From assembly GCF_036226465.1 (NCBI RefSeq), contig NZ_CP108476.1, positions 4,464,001-4,528,000 of the forward strand: a stretch of DNA of 64,000 nucleotides, given 5' to 3'. The notes under the pieces are model-generated. The model was given only the letters and a program-made list of their open reading frames with translations. It was not told the origin of the DNA and made no database searches. This DNA comes from Kitasatospora sp. NBC_01250 (GTDB lineage Bacteria > Actinomycetota > Actinomycetes > Streptomycetales > Streptomycetaceae). Position numbers and translations under genes: made by a program. Positions 45,010 through 56,327 of the stretch are shown here, piece after piece; positions within the stretch are counted from its first letter, which is position 1; every line of letters begins with the position of its first letter.

Positions 45010-45792
45010 TCAGAGCTGGTCGGGGTGCGGGGCGTAGCTCGGGTGGCTCGGCTGCTGGGCCGGCGCGCCCGGGTAGGACGGCTGGGCGCCGCCGTACGGG
45101 TTCTGCCCGGTGGGCGGCTGCTGGGCCGGGAACGGCTGGGCGGGCGGCTGCTGACCCGGGAAGGGCTGGGCGGCGGGCGGCTGCTGGCCGGGGAAGGGCT
45201 GGGCGGCGGGCGGCTGCTGGCCCGGGAACGGCTGGGCGGGCGCCTGCGGCGGGAACGGCTGCCCGGCGGGCGGCTGCTGGCCCGGGAACGGCGGCTGGAC
45301 GCCCTGCGGCATGAGGGGCCGGCCCAGCGGGTCGGGCGCGGTGGGCGGCACCGAGCCGTCCGCCATCGCCCCGGGCGGGAAGGCCGCCGCGAGCTGGTCC
45401 ATCTCGTTGCGCCAGTAGCGGTGGATGTTCAGCCGCTTCGGCTTGCTGTCGGTGGGCAGCTGGAGGTACATCGAGCTCCAGATGGTGGCCCGCTTGACCC
45501 GGCTGACCGGGAAGGCGTGCCGCGGGAAGACCGCGACCACCTCGCCCGGGCGGTTGGTCCAGCGGCTGGCCACGTTGACCACCACCGAGCTGCTGGTGAG
45601 GGTGAGGAAGTAGAACCGCCGGGTCAGCGCGACGAGCAGGCCCAGGCCCGGGACCTCGTCGAAGATCGCGTTGAGCCATGGGCTCGGCCCGGTCTCCACG
45701 TGCACGCAGGCGATGAAGGTCTCCCCGGGCGGCGCCACCTGGGACAGCTTCTCGACGACCTGAGCCTTCTGCTTGGCCCGGCGAATTGCCAT
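45010..45792 (-). CDS. Conserved protein with Pro/Gln-rich repeat tail
   Basis: 260 residues starting MAIRRAKQKAQ. The first 150 residues form a compact domain (FIACVHVETGPSPWLNAIFDEVPG, RRFYFLTLTSSSVVVNVASRW, PRHAFPVSRVKRATIWSSMYLQLP) that looks like a PH-type or bPH-like fold; no catalytic motif. The C-terminal 110 residues are tandem FPGQQPPAAQP-type repeats (about seven copies) and end PHPDQL. Possibly a peripheral or scaffolding protein; no family name can be given. Confidence 0.65.
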   Translation of the reverse strand: MAIRRAKQKAQVVEKLSQVAPPGETFIACVHVETGPSPWLNAIFDEVPGLGLLVALTRRFYFLTLTSSSVVVNVASRWTNRPGEVVAVFPRHAFPVSRVKRATIWSSMYLQLPTDSKPKRLNIHRYWRNEMDQLAAAFPPGAMADGSVPPTAPDPLGRPLMPQGVQPPFPGQQPPAGQPFPPQAPAQPFPGQQPPAAQPFPGQQPPAAQPFPGQQPPAQPFPAQQPPTGQNPYGGAQPSYPGAPAQQPSHPSYAPHPDQL

Positions 45793-45886
45793 GGTTTCCG
45801 TTCCTCTTCCCCGTCTGTCCACCGCCTCGTGCCGCGGTGAAATCGGCTGAGATTAGCAGGTCGTGATGGCCGGTCGAACACCTGAC

Positions 45887-45917
45887 GGCCCCCGGTGCGC
45901 GGTGCGCTCCGGGGGCC
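45887..45917 (-). terminator. Terminator after the chitinase
   Basis: 9-bp arms GGCCCCCGG/CCGGGGGCC flanking a 13-base loop, 25 bases past the stop at 45942. Confidence 0.6.
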
Positions 45918-45941
45918 GCCGGGACCGTTCGGGACGGGCTG

Positions 45942-48401
<2,460 letters not shown>

Positions 48402-48741
48402 GGTCGCTCCAGGGAGTCACGCCCGGCCGAAGGGCACCGGACGCCGTGTGGGGGAGGTGTACCTGGGTCAGGGCGGGGCGCAGTCGCCTGATCTGGTTCC
48501 GCGGATTGGCGCAGAACGTATGCCCAGTCCACCGGCCGGGTCAACAGGTCTGTACCAATCTGCAATCTGATGAACCATCCGACCGGCCCAAACGTCCGAG
48601 TTCGTCCGGCAATGGACCTCGCTCGGTCGAACAGGTCTGTACCTGTTCGACCGGTGCGGCGGCGGTCGGCGCACTGCCACGGGTGCCACCCGGCGTGGTC
48701 GGGCAGGGGCGAGTGCGGTAGGACTGCGAACGACGACGGGG
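48402..48741. other. Divergent regulatory region, chitinase / DUF4132 gene
   Basis: 340 noncoding bases. Carries the palindrome at 48624-48653, a second partial copy at 48543-48556, and the ribosome sites of both genes. No other gene seen. Confidence 0.6.
48543..48653. promoter_or_regulatory. Chitin-regulon-like operator pair
   Basis: A perfect 13-bp inverted repeat CGGTCGAACAGGT-CTGT-ACCTGTTCGACCG (48624-48653), and 87 bases away an identical 14-base core AACAGGTCTGTACC (48543-48556). The 12-mer AGGTCTGTACCT shares 8 of 12 positions with the published Streptomyces chitinase direct repeat TGGTCCAGACCT and resembles DasR sites. Confidence 0.6.
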
Positions 48742-50481
48742 GTGAGGATCGTGCTTCGGTGGTGGCATCGGTTCGGTCAGGGCCGGGAGTTCCCACGGAC
48801 GTGGGGCGACGGAGGCGGCGAGCCGTTCGAGCCGCGCGAGCTGGGCCGGGCGCTGGCCAGGGCCGGCGCGGCCGACGGGCGCTCCCGGCCGGATCCCGGC
48901 CGACCGGGGCAGCAGCGGCCCGCGCCGCACACCGCCGCCCTGCTCGCCGGACTGCCCGCCGAGACCCTGCGGGCCATCGCGCTGCGGCTCCAGCAGGAGC
49001 GCAGCGGCCTGCTGGCGCGGGACCACGAGTGGGCGGCGGGCGCGGTGCTGTGCGCGACGCACTGCGGCTGGCGGCCGGCGGAGGTCCACCAGCTGTTCGC
49101 CACCGCCCTGCTGGGGGTGGACCCGGTCCGCCCGGGGGCCACCGACTGGGTGACCGCCGAGCGCAGCCTGGAGCTGCCGCTGGCCGCCTGCGCGGAACTG
49201 GACCCGCCCGAGCGCGAGCCGTTCCAGCCGTACCTGCGCACCCTGCTCGCCGCCCGGTCCGGCTGCCGGGCCGACCTCGGCACGCCGGACGGCCGGCCCA
49301 CCGCCGAGCAGGCGGCCTTCGCCGAGCGGCTGCGCGCGCTGGTGTCCACCCCGTTCGACCCCGACCCGCTGCTGCCCTGGGGCCCGGACCTGGGCGCCGG
49401 GGACGAGCTGTTCGCCCGCTCGGCCCGCTGCGGGCTCGGCGCCCGGCTGTACGAGGAGCCCGCGCTGCGGCTGCTGGAGCTGTGCGCGCAGACCACCGAG
49501 CTGCGGCCCGGCTATCAATGGCTGGGCCGGGCCAAGGAGTTGTCCGAGCTCACGCCGGACCTGCGGCAGCCGCTGCGGATCCTGCTGGCGGCCGGGCGCG
49601 GCGGGCCGGCCGACTGCCGGCCCGCCGGTCAGCCGCACCCGGGAGAACTCGGTGAGCGCAGTGCCCACGTGCTGGCCGCGCTGGCCTGGGTCGCGGTGGT
49701 CACCGAGGACACCAAGGCGCTCCACCAGCTCAGCCGCGCCCTGGAGCACCACGGGCGCGCCGCGCTCGGCGACCTGCGGCCGGCCGCCTCGCACTTCGTC
49801 CGCTCCGGGATGGCGGCCCTGGCCGCGCTCGCCGGGGAGCCGGGCGCCGGAGCACACCGCCGGCTGCTGGCGGGCAACTCGCCGGCCGCCACCAGGCTGG
49901 CCCGCGAGGAGCTCGCCGCGGTCCGCGACCTGCCCGCGGGCGCCGACCTGACGGCGCTGCGGGTACCGGTCGGCCCGTACACGGCCTCCTTCGTGATCGG
50001 CGCCAAGGGCACGGTGGAGCTGCGGTTCCGCAACCAGGCGGGCCGCCTGCTGAGCGGCGTCCCCTCCCAGGTGCGCGAGCGGCACCCCGCCCGGTACGCC
50101 GCGCTGCGCACCCGGCTCGCCGAGCTGCGCACCCGACTGGTGACCTACCGCGGCATGTTGGCCGAGCGCCTGCACGCCGACCCCGGCACACCGGCGGCCC
50201 GGTGGCAGGCCGACCACCTGGGCGATCCGGCGCTCGCCCAGCTCGGCTGTGCCCTGGTCTGGCACATTGACACACCGTCAGGCCCGTTGCTGGGCCTACC
50301 GGTCCGCCGCAAGGGCGCCACCCACTGGATGCTGCGCGACCTGGCGGGGCGGATGCACGAACTGGCCGACGACACGCTGGTGCGGCTCTGGTCCCCGGCG
50401 GCGGACGAGGCGGAGCAGGCGGCCGCCTGGCGGGCCGAGCTGGCCCGGCGCGGGCTGGCGCAACCGGTGCCGCAGGTGTGA
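48742..50481 (+). CDS. DUF4132 domain protein
   Basis: About 579 residues from GTG 48742 (GTG 48751 is possible; the ribosome site is not decisive). The first 390 residues are helical and repeat-like with no known motif. The C-terminal third matches DUF4132: ARYAALRTRLAELRTRLVTYRGMLAERLHAD, DPALAQLGCALVWHID, LADDTLVRLWSPA and WRAELARRGLAQPVPQV. DUF4132 proteins are often found with WGR or MolR-type regulators and their function is unknown. It shares the chitinase control region but need not be co-regulated. Confidence 0.7.
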   Translation: MRIVLRWWHRFGQGREFPRTWGDGGGEPFEPRELGRALARAGAADGRSRPDPGRPGQQRPAPHTAALLAGLPAETLRAIALRLQQERSGLLARDHEWAAGAVLCATHCGWRPAEVHQLFATALLGVDPVRPGATDWVTAERSLELPLAACAELDPPEREPFQPYLRTLLAARSGCRADLGTPDGRPTAEQAAFAERLRALVSTPFDPDPLLPWGPDLGAGDELFARSARCGLGARLYEEPALRLLELCAQTTELRPGYQWLGRAKELSELTPDLRQPLRILLAAGRGGPADCRPAGQPHPGELGERSAHVLAALAWVAVVTEDTKALHQLSRALEHHGRAALGDLRPAASHFVRSGMAALAALAGEPGAGAHRRLLAGNSPAATRLAREELAAVRDLPAGADLTALRVPVGPYTASFVIGAKGTVELRFRNQAGRLLSGVPSQVRERHPARYAALRTRLAELRTRLVTYRGMLAERLHADPGTPAARWQADHLGDPALAQLGCALVWHIDTPSGPLLGLPVRRKGATHWMLRDLAGRMHELADDTLVRLWSPAADEAEQAAAWRAELARRGLAQPVPQV

Positions 50482-50518
50482 GGGAGCGCCGCACGAGGGC
50501 CGGTCGGCCCGAACAGCA

Positions 50519-50560
50519 GCGCCGCCCGCCGCGGATCGGGTGATCCGGGACGGGCGGCGC
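50519..50560. terminator. Bidirectional terminator
   Basis: 10-bp arms GCGCCGCCCG/CGGGCGGCGC with an internal GGATC-GATCC stem, between convergent stops at 50481 and 50577. Confidence 0.75.
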
Positions 50561-50576
50561 GGGGCCGGCCTCGGTG

Positions 50577-52049
50577 TCAGGCCTTCGCCGCAGTCGCAGC
50601 CGCAACCGCGGGGGCCGCGTCCGCCGGGGCCGCCGCGGCCTGGCCGGGCGCCCAGGCGCCGGGGACCGGTGCCGGGCGGCGCACCAGCGCCAGCACCAGC
50701 ACCCCGGCCACCAGACCGGCGCAGCCCGCCACCAGGAAGACCCGGTCCAGCCCGGCCGCGAAGGCCGCGTGCAGGTCGGGGCGGCCGGCGGCGTGCCCGG
50801 TGAACTGCCGCACCCGGTCCTGGAACACCGTGCCGAGCAGCGCGATGCCGAGCGCATAGCCCAGCTGGCGACCGGTGTTGACCGCGCCGCTGGCCATCCC
50901 GGCCCGCTCGCGCGGCACCGAGGCCAGCGCGGTGGACATCAGCTGCGGGGTGGCCAGGCCCACGCCCACCCCGCTGACCAGCAGACCGGGCAGCAGGGCC
51001 GTCCAGTTGGAGCCGGCCGAGACCAGGCCGAGCAGCAGCGTGCCGCCGCCGATCAGCAGCAGGCCGACGCCGATCGGCAGCTGCGGCGCGAGCCGGTGCA
51101 CCGCCTTGCCGGTGGCCAGCGACACCGCGAAGGAGGCCAGTGCCAGCGGGCAGACGGCCAGGCCCGCGTTGAGCGGTGTCAGGTCCAGCGCCTGCTGCAG
51201 CCAGATCGAGACGTAGGTGAGCTGGGCGAAGGCAGCGGCGTTGAGCAGCAGGCCGCCCACCGTCAGCCCCAGGAAGGTGCGGTTGCGCAGCAGCGCCAGG
51301 TCCAGCAGCGGGTGCCCGGCGCGCAGCTCGGCCACCGCGAAGACCACCAGCGCGAGGACGCCGAGGGCGAGCGGGCCGAGCACCTGCACGCTGCCCCAGC
51401 CCTTGTCGCCGCTCTCGATCAGCCCGTAGACGAGCGAGCCGGCGAAGACGGTGAAGCTCAGCGCACCGGCCAGGTCGATCCGGCCGCGGGCCACACCCGA
51501 GCCGCCCTTGAGGTAGCCGAGGGTCATCGCCAGCGCGAGGACCGCGACCGGCACGTTGACCATGAAGATCGCACGCCAGCCGAACTGGTCGGTGAGCAGG
51601 CCGCCGAGCACCGGGCCGACCGCGGCCGCCGCGCCGTTCACGGCACCCCAGACGGCGAACGCGGTGCCGCGGTCACGGCCCTGGTAGGCGCCGTTCAGCA
51701 GGGCGGTGGTGGAGGTCATCATCGCGGCGCCGCCGATGCCCTGGGCCGCGCGGGAGGCGATCAGGGTGGCCGCGTCGGGCGCCAGCGCGCAGGTCAGCGA
51801 GGCGACGGCGAAGAGCACCAGGCCGCCGAGGTAGAGCCGCCGGTGGCCGAGCCGGTCGCCGAGCGAGCCCAGCGCCATCAGCAGCGCGGCCAGGGTCAGC
51901 GCGTAGATGTCCACCACCCACTGCAGGGAGGTGAAGGAGGAGTGCAGGTCGACGGACATCTTCGGCAGGGCCACGTTCACGATGCTGACGTCGACGAGCA
52001 GCATGAAGGCGCCCAGGCAGATGGCTGCCAACGGTATCCACTTGCGCAC
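50577..52049 (-). CDS. MFS drug exporter, DHA2 (14-TM) family
   Basis: 490 residues from GTG 52049 (GGAGAG about seven bases upstream). Fourteen predicted helices; motif A GSLGDRLGHRRLYLGGL between helices 2 and 3, motif C-like SGVGVGLATPQLM, and ALLPGLLVSG are typical of EmrB/QacA proton-driven exporters. The tail is Ala/Pro-rich. Divergent from an Lrp/AsnC-type regulator 158 bases away, which may control it. Substrate unknown. Confidence 0.92.
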   Translation of the reverse strand: MRKWIPLAAICLGAFMLLVDVSIVNVALPKMSVDLHSSFTSLQWVVDIYALTLAALLMALGSLGDRLGHRRLYLGGLVLFAVASLTCALAPDAATLIASRAAQGIGGAAMMTSTTALLNGAYQGRDRGTAFAVWGAVNGAAAAVGPVLGGLLTDQFGWRAIFMVNVPVAVLALAMTLGYLKGGSGVARGRIDLAGALSFTVFAGSLVYGLIESGDKGWGSVQVLGPLALGVLALVVFAVAELRAGHPLLDLALLRNRTFLGLTVGGLLLNAAAFAQLTYVSIWLQQALDLTPLNAGLAVCPLALASFAVSLATGKAVHRLAPQLPIGVGLLLIGGGTLLLGLVSAGSNWTALLPGLLVSGVGVGLATPQLMSTALASVPRERAGMASGAVNTGRQLGYALGIALLGTVFQDRVRQFTGHAAGRPDLHAAFAAGLDRVFLVAGCAGLVAGVLVLALVRRPAPVPGAWAPGQAAAAPADAAPAVAAATAAKA

Positions 52050-52207
52050 GGTGTTCTCTCCGGTCAGAGCAGAGGGCCACTGGCGGGTCTGCCACCCGCC
52101 GGCGGCCCGGACGATGTCGATCGGTGCCCACCCTGCGCCGTCGAGGCGGGGTTTCCTCAGCCGGCCGACCAGCCCCGGTGGATTTCGACATCACCTACGC
52201 TGGAGCG

Positions 52208-53209
52208 GTGGATTCCGACACCTTCGACAGAATCGACCGCGAGCTGGTCCACGCCCTCCAACTCAACGCCCGAGCGCCCTTCAGCCGGATCGCGGCCGTG
52301 CTCGGCGTCTCCGACCAGACCGTGGCCCGCCGCTACACCCGGCTGCGCGGCAGCGGCCGGATCCGGGTCCTGGGCCTGACCCACCCCGAGGCGCTGGGCG
52401 AGGTGCGCTGGCACGTGCGGGTGCAGTGCACCCCCGACGCGGCCTCCTCGGTGGCCGAGGCACTGGCCCGGCGCAACGACACCTCCTGGGTCACGCTCAG
52501 TTCGGGCGGCACCGAGATCAACTGCTCCACCCGCGCCCACCCCGACCAGGCCGACCACTCGCTGCTGCTCCAGCGGCTGCCGCGCACCCCGAGCGTGGTC
52601 GGCGTCACCGCGCACTGCGTGCTGCACACCTTCTTCGGCGGCGCGATGAGCATGGTGATGAAGACCGACACGCTCAGCGCCGAGCAGGTGGCGGCGCTGG
52701 GCCCACTGCCCGCCGCCGCCACCGTGCCCACCGGACCGCCGAGCGGACCGCCCCCGGTGCTCGACGCGGCCGACCGGCGGCTGCTCGACGCACTGGCCGT
52801 GGACGGGCGCACCCCGCCGGCCGAACTCGCCGCCGCCACCGGCTGGTCGCTCAGCACGGTGCGCCGCCGGCTGGAGGAGCTGGAGGCCTGCGGGGTGCTC
52901 TACTACGACCTGGAGGTGCACTGGCGGCTCTTCGGCGTGCGGGCCCAGACCATGCTCTGGCTCTCGGTGGCGCCGGCCGAGCTGGCCGCCACCGGCACGG
53001 CGCTGGCCGAACACCCGGAGGTGGCCTACGCCTGCGCGACCACCGGGGCGACCAACCTGCACGCGGTCGTCCTGACCCGGGACGCGCAGGCCCTCTACAC
53101 CTACCTGACCACCAGGATCGCCTCGCTGCCCGCGGTGCGGCAGTTGGAGACCGCGCCGACCATGCGGCTCGTCAAGGGCCCGGGGCCGCTGCCGCTGGCA
53201 CGCCGCTAG
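52208..53209 (+). CDS. Lrp/AsnC-type regulator, tandem two-domain form
   Basis: 333 residues from GTG 52208, five bases after a GGAG (close spacing; a leaderless message is possible). Two consecutive HTH-plus-RAM-like units: first HTH LDRELVHALQLNARAPFSRIAAVLGVSDQTVARRYTRL with sensor, second from about 205 (LDAADRRLLDALAVDGRTPPAELAAATGWSLSTVRRRLEELEACGVLYYDLEV). Duplicated Lrp domains are known in actinobacteria. It likely senses an amino acid and regulates the divergent exporter. Confidence 0.85.
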   Translation: MDSDTFDRIDRELVHALQLNARAPFSRIAAVLGVSDQTVARRYTRLRGSGRIRVLGLTHPEALGEVRWHVRVQCTPDAASSVAEALARRNDTSWVTLSSGGTEINCSTRAHPDQADHSLLLQRLPRTPSVVGVTAHCVLHTFFGGAMSMVMKTDTLSAEQVAALGPLPAAATVPTGPPSGPPPVLDAADRRLLDALAVDGRTPPAELAAATGWSLSTVRRRLEELEACGVLYYDLEVHWRLFGVRAQTMLWLSVAPAELAATGTALAEHPEVAYACATTGATNLHAVVLTRDAQALYTYLTTRIASLPAVRQLETAPTMRLVKGPGPLPLARR

Positions 53210-53214
53210 GGCCT

Positions 53215-53253
53215 CTCTTTCGGATCTTGCGCGCCCGGCAAGATCCGAAAGAG
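53215..53253. terminator. Bidirectional terminator
   Basis: Perfect 16-bp stem CTCTTTCGGATCTTGC with its complement and a 7-base loop, between convergent stops at 53209 and 53284. Strikingly less GC-rich than its surroundings. Confidence 0.85.
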
Positions 53254-53283
53254 CGGCCCTGGGCGGCAGCGACCCCGGTGCGC

Positions 53284-54288
53284 TCAGACCAGGCCGACCG
53301 CGGCGGCCAGCTCCTCGCCGGTCAGGCTGCCCGGGGCCCGGCGCTCGCGCGCGCTCGCGTTCGCCAGCCGCTGGAGCGCCTCGTTGACCGGCACCGGCAC
53401 CCCGTGCAGCCGCCCGAGCAGCACCATCTCGCCGTTCAGGTGGTCGGCCTCGATCGAGCCGGTGCCGCGGGCCAGGCTCTGCCAGGAGGAGCCGCCGGTC
53501 GCCGCCCCCGAGACCGGCGGCTTCTCCACCTTGCCGGTGCGCATGTCCGCCATCTCGGCGGCGTCCGCCCGCGCGATCCCGGCGGCGTCCAGCACCCGGT
53601 CCGCCTCCGCCACCGCCTCCCGGGCCACCCGCTGGGCGGCCGGGTCGCCGCCCGTGCCGCAGAGCGCCTCGACGGTGGTGACCAGGTTGGTGACCAGCTT
53701 GCCGTACTTCCAGTACATGACGTCGGGGGCCAGCGGCGCGAGGAAGCCGGCCTTCACCAGGTCCTCGCCGATCGCGCGCAGCGTCCCGTCCGCCTCGGCG
53801 CGCGGCGGGTAGTGGCCCAGGGTGAGCATCCCGGTGTACGGGGTGCAGGGGGCGGTGATCGAGCCGGCCGCCAGGTAACTGGCCGGCAGCAGCACGCACA
53901 TGCCGTACACCCGGGCGAAACGGCGCAGCGCCAGGCGCTCGTTCTCCACCCCGTTCTGCGCGATGACCAGCGGCAGCCGCTCGCCCGCCGTGCCGCCGCC
54001 GGCGACCGGACGGTCCGCCCAGGCGACCAGCGCCGCCTCGGTGTCCTGCGTCTTGACCGCGAGCACCAGCACGTCCTCCGGCGCGAGTTCGACCCCCTGC
54101 GGCCCCTGGGCCACCGGCACCGGGAGCACCCGGGTGCCCAGGTCGGGGGTGGTCAGCGCCAATCCCTGCTCGTGCAGGGCCTGGTACTGGCTGCCGCGCG
54201 CCACCAGGACCACCTGGTGCCCGCTCTCGTACAGCCGCCCGCCGATGGTGCCGCCGATCGCGCCGGCGCCGATGATGATGTACCGCAT
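53284..54288 (-). CDS. Ketopantoate reductase-like (ApbA/PanE) protein
   Basis: 334 residues. N-terminal Rossmann MRYIIIGAGAIGGTIGGRL with the following VVLVARG strand end, VLAVKTQDTEAAL (conserved Lys), IAQNGVENE, and the C-terminal helical domain KYGKLVTNLVTTVEALCGT with Lys and Asn, matching the ApbA pattern; SSWQSLARGTGSIEADHLNGE is the typical C-terminal substrate loop. Catalyses NADPH reduction of 2-dehydropantoate or a related 2-oxo acid. The pan pathway is not visible nearby, so it may be a paralogue. Divergent from the P450. Confidence 0.88.
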   Translation of the reverse strand: MRYIIIGAGAIGGTIGGRLYESGHQVVLVARGSQYQALHEQGLALTTPDLGTRVLPVPVAQGPQGVELAPEDVLVLAVKTQDTEAALVAWADRPVAGGGTAGERLPLVIAQNGVENERLALRRFARVYGMCVLLPASYLAAGSITAPCTPYTGMLTLGHYPPRAEADGTLRAIGEDLVKAGFLAPLAPDVMYWKYGKLVTNLVTTVEALCGTGGDPAAQRVAREAVAEADRVLDAAGIARADAAEMADMRTGKVEKPPVSGAATGGSSWQSLARGTGSIEADHLNGEMVLLGRLHGVPVPVNEALQRLANASARERRAPGSLTGEELAAAVGLV

Positions 54289-54443
54289 TTCCCTGGCTCC
54301 CCTCGTCGTTCCCGTGCGGGGCAGGTCCTGGTACCCCCGCGCGCCCCGCCGCAGACCAGGTCACCGTACCGTTCGTGCCCGCCGCTTCACCGGGCCGGGC
54401 CGGGAGCCGCCCGGGGGCCGGGCCGAAGGCCGTGGGAAAAATA

Positions 54444-54471
54444 TTGACAGTTCTGCCACTTTCTCTATGGT
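54444..54471 (+). promoter_or_regulatory. Promoter of the cytochrome P450 gene, probably leaderless transcript
   Basis: -35 TTGACA (54444-54449), 16-base spacer, -10-like TATGGT (54466-54471). The expected transcription start, 6-8 bases downstream, falls on or next to ATG 54479. Confidence 0.6.
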
Positions 54472-54478
54472 GGACCGT

Positions 54479-55768
54479 ATGACGCAGCCAACCCAGGCCG
54501 GTCCGGCCCTGTCTGACGAACCATCAGATCTTCCGTCGCTCCCCCGCCGGCGCGGCTGCCCGTTCGACCCCGACCCCGCGTACGCGCGACTGCGCGAGGA
54601 CCAGCCGGTCAGCCGGATCGCCTTCCCCAGCGGCGGCTCCGGCTGGCTGGTCACCCGCTGGGCCGACGCCCGGGCGGTGCTGGCCGACCCCGCCTTCAGC
54701 TCCCGGCTCAGCACCGGCTCCCCGCACGTGCGCCGGACCCTCGTCCCGCTGCCCGAGCAGGCGCTGCCGGGAGCGCTGCTGCGCCTGGACGGCGCCGAGC
54801 ACCGGCGCTACCGGCGACCGGTGATGCGGGCGTTCACCGTCCGGCGGGTGCAGCAGCTGCGGCCGCGGATCGAGCGGATCGTCGAGGAGCACCTGGCCGC
54901 GATGGAGCGCGCGGCCGCGGCCGGCGGCGGGGCACCGGTCGACCTGGTGGCCGAACTCGCGCTCCCGGTCACCTCGCTGGTCATCTGCGAGCTGCTCGGG
55001 GTGCGCTACGAGGACCGCGCCACCTTCCAGCGCCTGGCCGGGCAGCTGCTGACCATCGACGTCACACCGGAGCAGTCCGTGCAGGCCCGGCTGGAGCTGG
55101 GCGCCTTCCTGTCCGAACTGGTCGCCGCCAAGCGGCTGGCCCCCGGCGCCGACCTGCTCAGCACGCTGGTCGCGGAGGCCGACGCCGATCCCGAGGGCCC
55201 GCTGAACGACCAGGCCCTCACCGTGCTCGGCTCGCTGCTGCTGATCGCCGGCCACGAGACCACCGCCAACATGATCTCGCTCGGCGCGCTCGCCCTGCTC
55301 CAGCACCCCGGGCAGCTCGCCGCCCTGCGCGCGCAGCCCGCGCTGGGCGAGGGCGCGGTGGAGGAGCTGCTCCGCCACCTGACCATCATCCAGTTCGGCC
55401 TGCTCCGGCTCGCCACCCAGGACACCACCGTGGGCGGTCGGTCGATCCGCGCCGGCGAGCAGGTGGTCGTCGCGCTGCCCGCCGCCAACCGGGACCCGGA
55501 ACTCGGGCTCGGGCTGCCCGGCGCCGGCGAACCGCTGACGGACCCGGAGCACCTGGACATCACCCGCCCGCCGACCGCGCACCTGGCCTTCGGCCACGGA
55601 CCGCACCAGTGCCTGGGCCAGCAACTCGCGCGCGCCGAACTGCAGATCACCCTCGGCGCGCTCTTCGCCCGGTTCCCCGGCCTGCGCCTGGCCGAGCCGC
55701 TGGAGCAGGTCCCGTTCCGCGACGACATGATCATCTACGGCGTCCACCGCCTGCTGGTGACCTGGTGA
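54479..55768 (+). CDS. Cytochrome P450
   Basis: 429 residues from ATG 54479 (ATG 54467 and GTG 54470 are in frame but lie inside the putative -10 box). Bacterial class I CYP: I-helix LLLIAGHETTANM, K-helix Glu-x-x-Arg in VEELLRHLT, heme-binding loop LAFGHGPHQCLGQQLARAEL with the axial Cys, and WADARAVLADPAFSS near the N terminus. Needs ferredoxin and reductase, none of which is adjacent. Looks like the CYP105/107-type secondary-metabolism group; substrate unknown. Its mRNA is probably leaderless. Confidence 0.92.
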   Translation: MTQPTQAGPALSDEPSDLPSLPRRRGCPFDPDPAYARLREDQPVSRIAFPSGGSGWLVTRWADARAVLADPAFSSRLSTGSPHVRRTLVPLPEQALPGALLRLDGAEHRRYRRPVMRAFTVRRVQQLRPRIERIVEEHLAAMERAAAAGGGAPVDLVAELALPVTSLVICELLGVRYEDRATFQRLAGQLLTIDVTPEQSVQARLELGAFLSELVAAKRLAPGADLLSTLVAEADADPEGPLNDQALTVLGSLLLIAGHETTANMISLGALALLQHPGQLAALRAQPALGEGAVEELLRHLTIIQFGLLRLATQDTTVGGRSIRAGEQVVVALPAANRDPELGLGLPGAGEPLTDPEHLDITRPPTAHLAFGHGPHQCLGQQLARAELQITLGALFARFPGLRLAEPLEQVPFRDDMIIYGVHRLLVTW

Positions 55769-55811
55769 CGCACCGGCCCGCGGCAGGGCCGCAGGCACTA
55801 CTCTGTCGGCC

Positions 55812-56207
55812 ATGTCGAAACTTGATGGTCTGCTGGTCGACATCGCCGCCATGGTGGAGTCCGAGCGCAGCAATCAGATGCCCATGACAGTGGTCGTGCC
55901 GGGAGCGGTCATCACCGGCCGGCTGGCACCGGAGAGCCTGTGGCGCGAGCGGGTGGCCGAGGTGCTCGCGACCTCGGAACACCTCAAGCCCTTCGCCGCC
56001 CTCTTCGCGGCCCCCACCGCACCCGGCAGCGCCACCACGCACGTCGCCGAGCGGGCCGCCGGCGAGCCGACCCACCTGCACCTGCACCTCGCCCGGATCC
56101 TGCAGGGCAGCTTCGGGCTGCCGCACACCGGCGGCATGTACCGCATCGCCATCGCGGACGTGAGCAGTTGGACGGTCGGCGACCTCAGTTACTCGGACGA
56201 CCAGTAG
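55812..56207 (+). CDS. Conserved small protein, resemblance to gas-vesicle GvpU family
   Basis: 131 residues: LDGLLVDIAAMVESERSNQMPMTVVVPGAVITGRLAPESLWRERVAEVL, then THLHLHLARILQGSFGLPHTGGMYRIAIADVSSWTVGDLSY. The alpha-beta pattern (helix, paired beta strands with GAVITG) faintly recalls GvpU-type accessory proteins. No gas-vesicle genes are nearby, so the resemblance may only be fold-level. No signal peptide. Function unassigned; likely small cytoplasmic protein. 43 bases after the P450, possibly co-transcribed. Confidence 0.55.
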   Translation: MSKLDGLLVDIAAMVESERSNQMPMTVVVPGAVITGRLAPESLWRERVAEVLATSEHLKPFAALFAAPTAPGSATTHVAERAAGEPTHLHLHLARILQGSFGLPHTGGMYRIAIADVSSWTVGDLSYSDDQ

Positions 56208-56221
56208 CCCGCCGCCGCGCC

Positions 56222-56264
56222 GGCCGCTGCGCCTGACCACAGCACCGGGTCAGACGCAGCGGCC
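56222..56264. terminator. Terminator between convergent P450-linked and hydrolase genes
   Basis: 17-base arms GGCCGCTGCGCCTGACC and GGTCAGACGCAGCGGCC, pairing with a single mismatch. Part of a 34-bp repeated sequence. Confidence 0.7.
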
Positions 56265-56327
56265 GCGTCGGCGCAGCACCGGGTCAGACGCAGTGGCCGG
56301 TCAGGCACAGCTCCCGGTCAGGCGCAG
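56240..56327. repeat. 34-bp tandem repeat (three copies)
   Basis: CAGCACCGGGTCAGACGCAG at 56240, repeated exactly at 56274, and a diverged copy at 56308 (CAGCTCCCGGTCAGGCGCAG). The last copy overlaps the stop codon of the serine hydrolase gene at 56318. Confidence 0.8.

Noticed and set aside
50577..55768. Biosynthetic gene cluster from MFS, Lrp, reductase and P450
   Set aside because: No core synthase gene; genes lie in different transcription units.
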